Position numbers and translations under genes: made by a program. Below, piece by piece: positions 55,583 through 64,000 of a stretch of DNA of 64,000 nt. The stretch covers positions 2,170,001 to 2,234,000 of the forward strand of contig JABRWF010000006.1 in assembly GCA_018343915.1 (NCBI GenBank), given 5' to 3'. The number at the start of each line of letters is the position of its first letter. The stretch's first letter is position 1. The notes beneath the pieces were generated by a model, which saw nothing but the letters and a program-made list of their open reading frames with translations, did not search any database and was not told the DNA's origin. This DNA comes from Agroathelia rolfsii. Taxonomy: Eukaryota; Basidiomycota; Agaricomycetes; Amylocorticiales; Amylocorticiaceae.

Positions 55583-56630
55583 ATGGCTGAACGTAAAGGT
55601 ATGGAAAATAATGTACTCCAGCTAATTAACCTCTGCTAAACGTCTGCCCCAGTTCTGAACAAGTACTTCCCCCCGGATTTCGATCCGTCCCTTATCCCAA
55701 GGCGAAAGCAACCCAAGAACAAACAACAGGTTGTTCGTCTCATGGCACCTTTCTCTATGTGCGTAGAATGAATACTTACATAACATCTCTCTTATCTAAA
55801 AACTATAAACACGTTTCTAGGCGATGTAACACCTGCGGCGAGTACATCTACAAAGGCAAGAAGTTCAATGCCAGGAAAGAGACCGTCGAGGGGGAGGATT
55901 ACTACGGCATTAAGATTTTCCGGTTCTACATTAAATGGTGCGTCTATTAGAGTTATCCACATGGTGGATATGGGAAGTACTAACCATATTTTGTTCACGA
56001 AATGACAGTACACTATGTTCCGCCGAAATCACATTCAAAACCGATCCTAAGAACACGGACTACGCTGCCGAGCATGGTGCCTCGCGCAACTTTGAGCCAT
56101 GGCGAGAAGAAGGTGAGGCGGAGGAGATCGATCGGCTGGCGAAGCTGGAGGAAGAGGAGAATAATCCCATGAAGGCGCTCGAGAATCGCACAACAGACTC
56201 AAAGCGCGAGATGGACATCCTGGATGCGCTGCAAGACATTCGGGCACGGAACGCGCGTAACGAGCGTGTGGGCCGCGAGGTCGATTTGCTTGCCCAACTT
56301 GGGGTAGAGGAGATTCAGACGGAGGAGGAATTGGAGAAGGCACGGCTAGAGGAGGAAGACGAGAAACTCGTGAGAGAGGTGTTTTCCAAGGTCGCCTCGG
56401 GAAGCGGAAGTGCAGATGGGGAGGAGGTCGTTGTGACGGTGAAGAGGAAAGCGGATGATGTACAGCCAGAGTTGCATAGTCTGCTGTCCGACTCTACCAA
56501 GGCACTCATCACGTCCAGGACCTCGGCTGCTACTGCAGCACCACCCGCAAAAAAGAAAAAAGTGGACAACAAGAACTCATTAGGTATCAAGATGAAGAGC
56601 AAGCCAAAACCGAAGCCCGTGACTACTTAA
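55583..56630 (+). CDS. YJU2: Splicing factor Yju2 (CCDC94 family)
   Basis: Yju2 joins the spliceosome with the NineTeen complex and supports branching. The spliced product is about 285 aa. It starts [20 protein letters not shown], then [20 protein letters not shown] and [18 protein letters not shown], which contribute the two Cys pairs of the zinc-binding fold, and [15 protein letters not shown]. The second half is a Glu/Arg-rich helix ([16 protein letters not shown]) and a basic tail rich in Lys and Pro. Three short introns interrupt the conserved part. Its stop is only 66 bases from the stop of the convergent unknown gene, so the two transcripts almost surely overlap at their 3' ends. Confidence 0.93.
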
Positions 56631-56696
56631 TTTATTTGGCAATAGTTTTCCTTGTACATTATTACACACACGGCGGCTAATGTTTTGTATGTGTTT

Positions 56697-58035
56697 CTAC
56701 TGAATTCTTTGTATGATTATGTCTAAAGCGGCGACAAAGGCTCTCTCCAATGCGGCACCCCTTGTTCCAGTGAACAAAGGCCGGATGATATCAACCTTTT
56801 CGTGCTTGATTGTGCCATATTCTTCATAGAGTTGGTTTGCGAGGCGTCTAGGCGGCTCCACGGTTTCGAGTGGGACGAAAGTGATCGCATAGCGGGGAAG
56901 CAGCTTCCTTAGGATGCGGCTCTGCATATACACTGTTTACCGATGTTATCATTTTAGCTTATCGAGGAAATTTAACACCTGACAAACCTTGCGCATTCCA
57001 GTATAGCGCCCAATTATCTTTCCGTATCTGATTCCCCTTCAGCCTCTCCCCGAAGACGCTCTGCTGCTGTGCTTCCAGCGTCCCGAGAGCGGGGACATAC
57101 CAAGCGCCGTGCCATACGATGATTTGCTTGTCCAAGTTCATCAAGTTCTTGATGTTCTCCAGATTCTCAAAGACAGACGGAACCCAGATATCCCGCATCA
57201 TACTGTGAGCAGTCGTGAGTACATCTTGATAGGTCATATTGTGGAGCACCGAGGTCAAATTTGCAGGAAGCGGTATCGGGGCACGATGCACAACAAGTAT
57301 ATCCGCAGAGCGAGAGAAACCAGCCCAGTAGGACTCATGCATGCGTATCTTGGTGTCGGGGTGGATCTGTGGACTGGTGTACGTGGGATGAAACGGGTCG
57401 GTGATCGTAGGGAGCGAATACGATCGCCTATAGCGCAAGAGAGAGGAGTCTGTGGCAACAAGCTGCTCATGAGTTGGAGGAATCTTGCGGCGTGCTGATT
57501 CGTCTATGGTATCTGAGTTCTGGCGATTGTTGCGACAGATGTGGTGAAAGGTGCAGAACTCGGGGCTGGGACAAGTGTGCGGAGTGCTTTGGTTATCATG
57601 GTATAAGGATACAGAATGCAGCAATGCCTGATGCAGATGGTAAGTTTGCTCCGGGCCGGCGAAGAGCAGCGTGCGTGCTTTTAGAGCTTTGCAGACTTCA
57701 TGGCTATCTCTCACGGATATTGATGACGGCGGGACACAAGAAGGATCAATGACAAGGCTTGAGCGACCGAGAGCATGAGCAGAGTGCCAAGGAGTATGAT
57801 CCATGAGACAGTTGATGAATTGCTGTGTTTTTAAAGCAGCAGCAGTGTCGATATCGAGTTGTTCAGCGGATGGGAAAGATTCAGCGAGCCAGATATCAAC
57901 TTCTGCATCGAGATGGTCAAAGACTGCAGTCTGTGGGAGGTTGTGTCGATTATTTTTGAAATAACTCATCGTCATGGACAAGCAAAAAGCAGCGACAACC
58001 GTCCAGCACAAGAAATGTTTTGTTGACTTGAACAT
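56697..58035 (-). CDS. Type II membrane protein of unknown function, possible SGNH/PC-esterase-like
   Basis: Two exons (58035-56988, 56932-56697) encode about 427 aa. A signal anchor near residues 9-25 (LCWTVVAAFCLSMTMSYF) precedes a luminal domain with several Cys (including CTFHHIC), NLT and NMT glycosylation sequons, and the block KALKARTLLFAGPEQTYHLH. That block sits where PC-esterase/TBL-type proteins carry their nucleophile motif, but the GDS signature is absent (GPE instead). Later motifs are YWAGFSRSADILVVHRAPIP, VPSVFENLENIKNL and IIVWHGAWYVPALG. I believe this is an agaricomycete-wide Golgi-type family without assigned activity; a role in polysaccharide acylation is only a possibility. 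Divergent from the lipase gene across 195 bp. Confidence 0.65.
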
Positions 58036-58230
58036 TTTTCAGTTGGAGTCTTGGTGGCTGTTTGCAAGAAGCCAAGCCCAACTGAAAGCAGGATGATCTT
58101 TGTTTCTGCCTTGGAAATATCACATGCGAGGGATGACTTACATAAGCTTACGTCGTCTCATTCTACTTCCTGCACCATCCCTCGACAATGATCATTCCTC
58201 TCATTTCTTTACACAACGATCATCGTCTAG

Positions 58231-59823
58231 ATGAGCTGGCATATTCCTCTCATAGGCCGGCTATCCGGCCGCGAATACAGCGCTGTCGTCCTAGGAACAC
58301 TCTTTCTCGCTCTCGAAACACTCCTTCATATTGTCATCCTCTTTCTTCCCCAATCGGTTATATCTTGGTTCTATGAACGCACACGCACGCTGTTCCACCG
58401 TTTCTCCTCCCCGCCTCGACCCAAATCACCAGAAAAGGTCATATCCGATCGTGTACGCAAGGCGCGCGACTTTACGGCGCTATGTGAGATTTTTGGATAT
58501 ACACCCGAGGAGCATGTGATTTTGACCAAGGATGGCTACCTGCTCACCCTACACCGTCTACCAACGAAGAAAAACCAGAGAAAGACGGCACCGGGAACGA
58601 GCACGGGCAAGCCCTGTGTATATCTGCATCACGGTTTGCTGATGAACAGTGAAGTCTGGTTATGCTTAACAGATGAACAGCGGTGCTTGCCATTTGTGCT
58701 GGCCGAGCAAGGCTTTGATGTCTGGCTTGGTCCGTGTTTGATTATCGCATATCTTAATGAATGAAATATGCTCATCGAATAAACAGGCAACAATCGGGGC
58801 AATAAATACTCGAAGAAGTCCATCCACCACAACCCCAACAGCACAAAGTTTTGGGACTTTAGCATGGATGATTTCGCATGGCATGATATTCCAGACTCGA
58901 TTGAATATATTCTCGAAACAACACAGATGCCTAGTATTGGCTATGTTGGCTTCAGTCAGGGTACCGCGCAGGCTTTTGCCGCCCTCAGTATCCACCCCAA
59001 GTTGAACCAGAAAGTGAATGTGTTTATTGCCCTGGCACCTGCGATGAGTCCGACAGGTTTGTCTGCACCGATCGTAGACGCTCTTATGAAAGCTTCGTAA
59101 GTCCTGTCTGGTTATCGACGCCGATATTAATATATTGATCAATTACAATAGACCTACACTTGTCTTCCTCTTATTCGGCAGAAAATCCATCTTGTCGTCC
59201 ACGGCTATGTGGCAGTCCATCGTTTACCCACCTATCTTTACCGCCATCATTGACACCTCTCTCAACTTTTTATTCGCCTGGCGTTCTCTAAATATTGACA
59301 TGGTAAGCTATTCTCCACTTTTACAGAATATATGCGCACTCAACACATCCTCCCCCGTACACAGAACCAAAAATTAGCCGCCTACTCCCACCTATACTCC
59401 TTCACCTCCGTCAAGGCCGTGGTACACTGGTTCCAAATTATGCGCAACGGGGTCTTCCAGATGTATGACGACGACGTGTCAATCCCAGTTGCGCTCCCAC
59501 TCTCCTCATCAGGCGAAGGCGTCAGCTCTTACCGCCCCGCGCGCTTCCCAACGCGGAACATCGTCACGCCCATCGTGCTTCTTTACGGCGACAAGGACAG
59601 TCTGGTAGACATCGACGTCATGTTGCGCGAATTGCCGGATCATACCGCTGCACGTCGTTTAGCAGGGTACGAGCATCTTGATGTGCTCTGGGGTAGGGAC
59701 GTTGATCGGGATGTGATTCCACATGTGGTGGATTCGTTGAAGGAGTACGTGAGCTTGCCACTACCCAGAAGGCGATTCACGAATGGGACCAGGCATCACG
59801 ATGATATCATGAGCTTGTCGTAG
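58231..59823 (+). CDS. Steryl ester hydrolase / acid-lipase-type alpha/beta hydrolase
   Basis: Relative of yeast Tgl1/Yeh1/Yeh2, which hydrolyse steryl esters at lipid droplets or the plasma membrane. The N-terminus has one hydrophobic segment (about 17-43, AVVLGTLFLALETLLHIVIL) serving as membrane anchor. The AB-hydrolase lipase segment follows: ARDFTALCEIFGYTPEEHVI, the oxyanion-region motif LHHGLLMNSEVW, VWLGNNRGNKYS, and the nucleophile elbow GFSQGT. The C-terminal part has LLYGDKDSLVD with the catalytic Asp and GYEHLDVLWGRD with the catalytic His, a complete triad. Three introns, including one that joins VWL to GNNRG. Length is about 470 aa. The exact sterol-ester or triglyceride preference cannot be told from sequence. 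Confidence 0.86.
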
Positions 59824-60035
59824 GATTCATGACACAATCGCCTTATTTTACAGAGAACTGCTTTGGGATTCAAATATAGTGGACAACTGTCTTCTCAATA
59901 TCATAGCCATCATGCATCATCACTACTACTATACTGGAAATACATAGTCTTTGCTATTTATTTAGTACTATACACCTGACATCCCAAGAAAACAAGAACA
60001 ATTTCCTACTTTTTACACCTTTGAAAATCGGTCCT

Positions 60036-62738
60036 CTAGGCAAGATTCTTAGCAGCCTTGATAAATGCCGCGACCTTGGCAGGATCCTTGGCCGTCCCGT
60101 CCTCAGTCTCTACGCCGCCGCTGACGTCGACGGCAAATGGCCGGACGCGCGCCACGGCCTCGGCAACGTTCTCGGCCGTGATACCCCCCGCGAGGAAGAT
60201 AGGGAGTGGGTACTCGGGCTCCGCTAGTGACGACGGGGGTGCATGTCCGTTGACAGTCGAGTCTGCGATGGCCGGCGTCGCGCGCGCGAGGGGCAGCTCG
60301 CCCTTATCGACGATGCTACGCGCAAAGTCCCAGTCGACGAGGGTGCCGGTTCCACCGCTCAGCGCTGGCTCTTGGCCATTCGCATTCGCCTCACCACCAG
60401 CAGGGGCGGGCGCGGGCGGCTTGACCCCGTCGAGGAGCACGAACTGGTTCAGCCCTTGCCTTGTGATATCGTTCACGCTCTTCACCGCCGCCTCCTTGGA
60501 TGCCGCCGCATCAGCGCGGACGTGGAATACGCGGATGACGGGCACACCGATGAGCTTGGTCCAGTCGGCCGGCTCGGTACCGTGCAACTGCACAAAGTCC
60601 GGTTTGAGGAACGCCACGAGCACGCGGATGTGCGCCAGGGGCTGGTTCTGGAATACGAGCACGAAGAGGGGTGTACGCGCCGGCTGAGCGCGACGGATTT
60701 GCCGCGAGAGTGTGGTCGCGTGGAGCGTGAGCCAGGGAGAGTTGTTTACCGCAGGTGCCTGTAGGTCACCATTGACCTGAGATTGTGTATCTTGCCCACC
60801 GTTCTTGTTGAGCACGTGCGACCGCAGAGCCTGTACGATCTCGAACGCGCGCTCGGGTGTGACGAACCGCTTCGACTTGGGGACCATCATCAGACCGAGC
60901 AGATCGGCTCCACTTTCAAACGCGTGCAGCGCCTCCTCGGGCGTACGCACGCCGCAGATCTTCACAAGTGGCGGTTGATTTCTCCACGACGTCAGCGCAT
61001 CGCCGGTCGGCTCCGGCCACCCGAGCAGCTCCCGGATGAATGCCTTGGGATCGGGCGCGCGCATGAGCGCCTCACCGACCAAAACGGCGCGCACACCCTG
61101 CGCAGCATACGTCTGCACGTCCTGCGGCGACGAAATACCGCTCAAAGCGCACAACACAACACCGCCCTTCTTCGCCTCCTCCGCCAGCCTCGAAGTCGTG
61201 TCCATGTCCACATTGAAATCGTGCAAGTTGCGATTGTTCACACCGACAACTTTGGCGCCGAGCTCGAGTGCGGTCTTCAGCTCCTCCGCGTTGTTCACCT
61301 CCACGAGCGGCTCCATGCCGAGCGAGAGCGAGTACGCGTAGAGCGCCTTGAGCCGCGGGGGCGGGAGCATGGCGACGATGAGCAGGACCGTGTCCGCGCC
61401 GTGGATGCGCGCCTCAGCGATCTGGTATTCGTCGAGAATGAAGTCCTTGCGCAGGATCGCAGGCCGGTTGGGAAGTGCGTCGATGGCGGCGCGCACCAGG
61501 CGCATATCGAGTAATGAGCCTTTGAACCAAGTTGGCTCGGTCAGGACGGAGATGACGGATGCACCGGCAAGGGCGTAGGAGAGTGCTTGGGTGGGCGCGG
61601 AGGCTGTGAGGGCAATATTGCCTTTGGAAGGCGAGGCGCGCTTGATCTCGGCCATGAGCGAGACGGATGAGGGGGAGTCGAGCAGGCGGGGGACAAGCGG
61701 GATGGGCGGTGGTGCAAGCTGGAGAGATAAGATGGTGTCTAGATCGGCTGGCGTCGTGCCCGGTGTGGCCTTGGCGAGTTCAACATCCTTGATACGCTGT
61801 GCATAGATCTTTTCCAGGATCGTAGGTATCTTGTTCGTTGTGCTTTTGGAGAACGGTGTGCTGCTACCAGGCGTTTTGATCGCGTCGATAGGGAAGTGTG
61901 GTAGGCTCTCGTCGAGCACATGTGAAGCAGGATTGTCTTCCCAGGAGCCACCACGGAGGGAGAGGAAGTTTTTCAGGACGGCATCACCTGACTCTGAGAG
62001 GACAGATTCAGGGTGGTACTGCATTGCCTCGAGCGTATACTTGCGGTGGCGTACGGCCATGATAACCCCAGAATCGTCAGAGATGGCAGAAATTTGTAAT
62101 GTCGCAGGAAGTTTTTCTAAGCTTGCTGCGAGAGAGTGGTAACGCGTCGAGGAGATGAGCTGGGGTATATCGCGGAAGATGCCACGGTTGTCGTGTTTGA
62201 CTTTAGACACTTTGCCGTGCATAATTTCACCCGCGTAGCTGAAAGAGTTATGATTATCATCATTGAAGACGGAATTTCTCCAATAAAAAGAAGTGGCTTA
62301 TTACAAGGTCGTGGTAGGCAAAATATACGAGTTATTTTTTTTTTTTTTTTTAAAAAAAAAGGGATGAAAAATCAAGACAGAGATGGAGTTATAAATTTAC
62401 CCTATGTCACCACCAAAGACATCAACTAGACACTCGAGGCCCATGCATACACCGAGGATGGGAACCTTTCCTGCAAAGAAGGCTATGGCATCACGAGAGA
62501 TGCCTGAGTCTGTTTTTGGATGGCCGGGTCCTGGAGAGATAACGAGTTGCCGGATATTTAGATGACGCAAGGCGTGAGCAGGAATGGCATCGTTTCTGAT
62601 GACGGTGACCTTGGCTCCCAGGAGAGAAAAGGACTGGTAGAGGTTCCAGGTGAAGGAGTCAAAGTTGTCGATCAAGAGGACGTCAATGGGCTGTGCGAGG
62701 GCTGGCGGTAAAGTAAAGGTTGATGATGGGGCAGCCAT
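60036..62738 (-). CDS. TRPC: Trifunctional tryptophan protein: glutamine amidotransferase, IGPS, PRAI
   Basis: The fused protein supplies three activities for tryptophan synthesis: the TrpG amidotransferase subunit of anthranilate synthase, indole-3-glycerol phosphate synthase and phosphoribosylanthranilate isomerase. It has 846 aa from two exons; the intron is 62239-62400. The N-terminal class I amidotransferase shows [22 protein letters not shown], the nucleophile Cys98 in GVCMGLE, and the His/Glu pair in YHPES. IGPS begins near residue 240, with [22 protein letters not shown] and [15 protein letters not shown] (last 240 residues) has [30 protein letters not shown] and [11 protein letters not shown], and ends AAKNLA. 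Domain order is the usual fungal one. The Gln normally following the nucleophile loop is replaced (CMGLE). Confidence 0.95.
62335..62360. repeat. T17-A9 homopolymer pair in the TRPC intron
   Basis: T17 (62335-62351) followed directly by A9 (62352-62360), so nine or more base pairs of perfect self-complementarity, inside the 162-nt TRPC intron. Confidence 0.9.
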
Positions 62739-63672
62739 GACGAAATGCTAGGAATGATGGACCCAGTACAAATGATCCTCGTAGCGATGATCGCAGTTGC
62801 AGAAGGGCAGCAGAGAGTCGAGAGAGAGAGAGAGAGACCGAGAGAGATTGTTGCTCTAATAGCAGAAGGGATCTATAGAGATGACTCGGCGGATGATGAT
62901 GATGGTTGCTACCGTGCGTGTTGTCACGTCACCGTCACAGCAGAATTGACTTATCCAAATTTAGGATTGTCACGTAACATCAATTCTCCAATTAGGCATG
63001 GCTCAATTACGGTCACGCCTGTCCGCGCATTCGGCGAATTCTCCGACCAAGTGCCTGTTACCTGGTGGTAACGCATGGCCGGAGCGATGCCGTATTGATG
63101 GTTACTACTTCCCCATTAGGCAAGTCTGATAGGGGCTTTCACCCACATATATGGATACTAGCGGAGGGCCATATAGGCAAGCAAAGACTGCCTGATGTGA
63201 TTTGGGGTCAGATTTCTTCCTCTTCTCTTCTTATTATTCTTCGTTCTTTCTTTTCTTATTCTCTTCCTCTTCGTCTTTGTTCTTTCAATCTCTCTCTCTT
63301 TCCTCCATCTTCATAGCGGCAGGCTCGCTTTCCCTTTCACTTGCCATCCTCTCTCGGTAAGTCCCACTGCTACTGCTGCTACTGCTTGGCTCGCTCTGCC
63401 GCAGCGCCTGGCAACTGGGAATTTCCACGTCGCTCATCGCTTACCAGATCGCATAAATACTTTGCTGGCTTTTTCTGTGAGCCGCTTGCCCATCCTTGCC
63501 ATCCAGCTCTCTGTTGCTAATAACCAACTGCTCAGCTGTGTTCCACTCCAGGTTCGTAACATTCTATTGTTGTCTAAGCGCATGTATTCATCTTCATCGG
63601 AAGCAGATTCCGCTACACATTTATAATTCTCTACACACACTCTCTCTTTATTGTCAAGACATACATACACAA
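62739..63672. promoter_or_regulatory. Shared divergent promoter TRPC / noxR
   Basis: A 934-bp region between two divergent starts. It contains a TGACTC core (62882-62887), which is most of the Gcn4/CPC1 site TGACTCA expected at amino-acid biosynthesis genes, and a GTCACGTCACCGTCAC cluster (62923-62938) with CRE-like ACGTCA halves. A (GA)n run lies at about 62820-62838, and a long CT-rich stretch (about 63215-63310) precedes noxR. Site assignments are by sequence match only. Confidence 0.4.
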
Positions 63673-64000
63673 TGAGTTTGAAACAAGAAATCGAGGTATT
63701 TATATTTTCGCCGTAGCGTGGCTCTGCTCTCTGATCCGTATAACCACCATCATAGACCTGGACAACTGCACTTGCTGCCTATGATGCCGAGGACTTTGAA
63801 AAGGCCTTGCAACTATTCTCCGCCATGGAGGAAGCCAGTAAAATCCACACCAATATGGGCCTCATCTATGCCACCATTGGCGAGCATGAGGCTGCTGTTG
63901 AACAGTTCAACGCTGCCACAGGGCTCGACAGATACTTGGCCGTTGCGTACGTATCGTCATCATCATGATCCATGACTTTCTCCGATCACCGCCTATTTCT
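63673..64000 (+). CDS. noxR: NADPH oxidase regulator NoxR, p67phox-like (5' end only)
   Basis: NoxR binds Rac and activates fungal NADPH oxidases, which drive fruiting and hyphal development. Exon 1 (63673-63696) encodes MSLKQEIE. After a 59-nt intron, exon 2 (63756-63946) continues TWTTALAAYDAEDFEKALQL and MGLIYATIGEHEAAVEQFN, which are the first tetratricopeptide repeats of p67phox/NoxR proteins, ending LDRYLAVA at a GTACGT donor. The rest, including further TPRs, the activation domain and PB1, lies beyond the window. The start codon gives exactly the N-terminus expected for the family. Confidence 0.85.

Overview
This window is nuclear DNA of a filamentous basidiomycete, most likely an agaricomycete. 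The evidence is dense short introns (mostly 47-95 nt, GT..AG with CTAAC-like branch sites), a Zn2Cys6 regulator resembling the mushroom PriB type, a fused TrpG-TrpC-TrpF protein, tuberin (TSC2) and a p67phox-like NoxR. There is no rRNA, tRNA, CRISPR array or recognisable transposase.

Layout. 0-7.8 kb: 3' end of an unknown gene, UMP/CMP kinase, a 65-aa membrane protein, MIC19 (MICOS), a doubtful ORF, a Ser-rich single-pass membrane protein, and the spliceosome factor CDC5/CEF1. 7.8-15.2 kb: a 7.3-kb gene-free stretch full of simple repeats, upstream of a Zn2Cys6 transcription factor (15.2-18.7 kb). 18.7-21.6 kb: non-coding. 21.6-29.1 kb: TSC2 and, convergent with it, nucleoporin NUP37. 29.1-36.7 kb: a gene-poor block with an uncharacterised locus carrying a diverged tandem duplication and an orphan 261-aa gene. 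36.7-40.6 kb: DEAH helicase DHX35 and a small orphan gene. 40.6-44.6 kb: gene-free, with a GC-rich island holding two perfect palindromes. 44.6-64 kb: compact housekeeping and signalling genes: PDAT (LRO1), an Ost-alpha/TMEM184 protein, the cell-wall MAP kinase SLT2, G-patch protein PXR1, splicing factor YJU2, an unknown type II membrane protein, a steryl-ester-hydrolase-type lipase, TRPC, and the 5' end of noxR.

The genes do not form one pathway. Shared themes are splicing and RNA remodelling (CDC5, DHX35, YJU2, PXR1), signalling (TSC2, SLT2, NoxR), lipid metabolism (PDAT, steryl ester hydrolase) and nucleotide or tryptophan synthesis. I found no convincing new multi-gene system. The most striking result is at the level of gene structure: several microexons (5, 6, 9, 11 and 16 nt) that are needed to restore conserved protein motifs in PDAT, CDC5 and the Ost-alpha gene. 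All spliced structures here are my manual reconstructions from splice signals and protein conservation, without transcript data.
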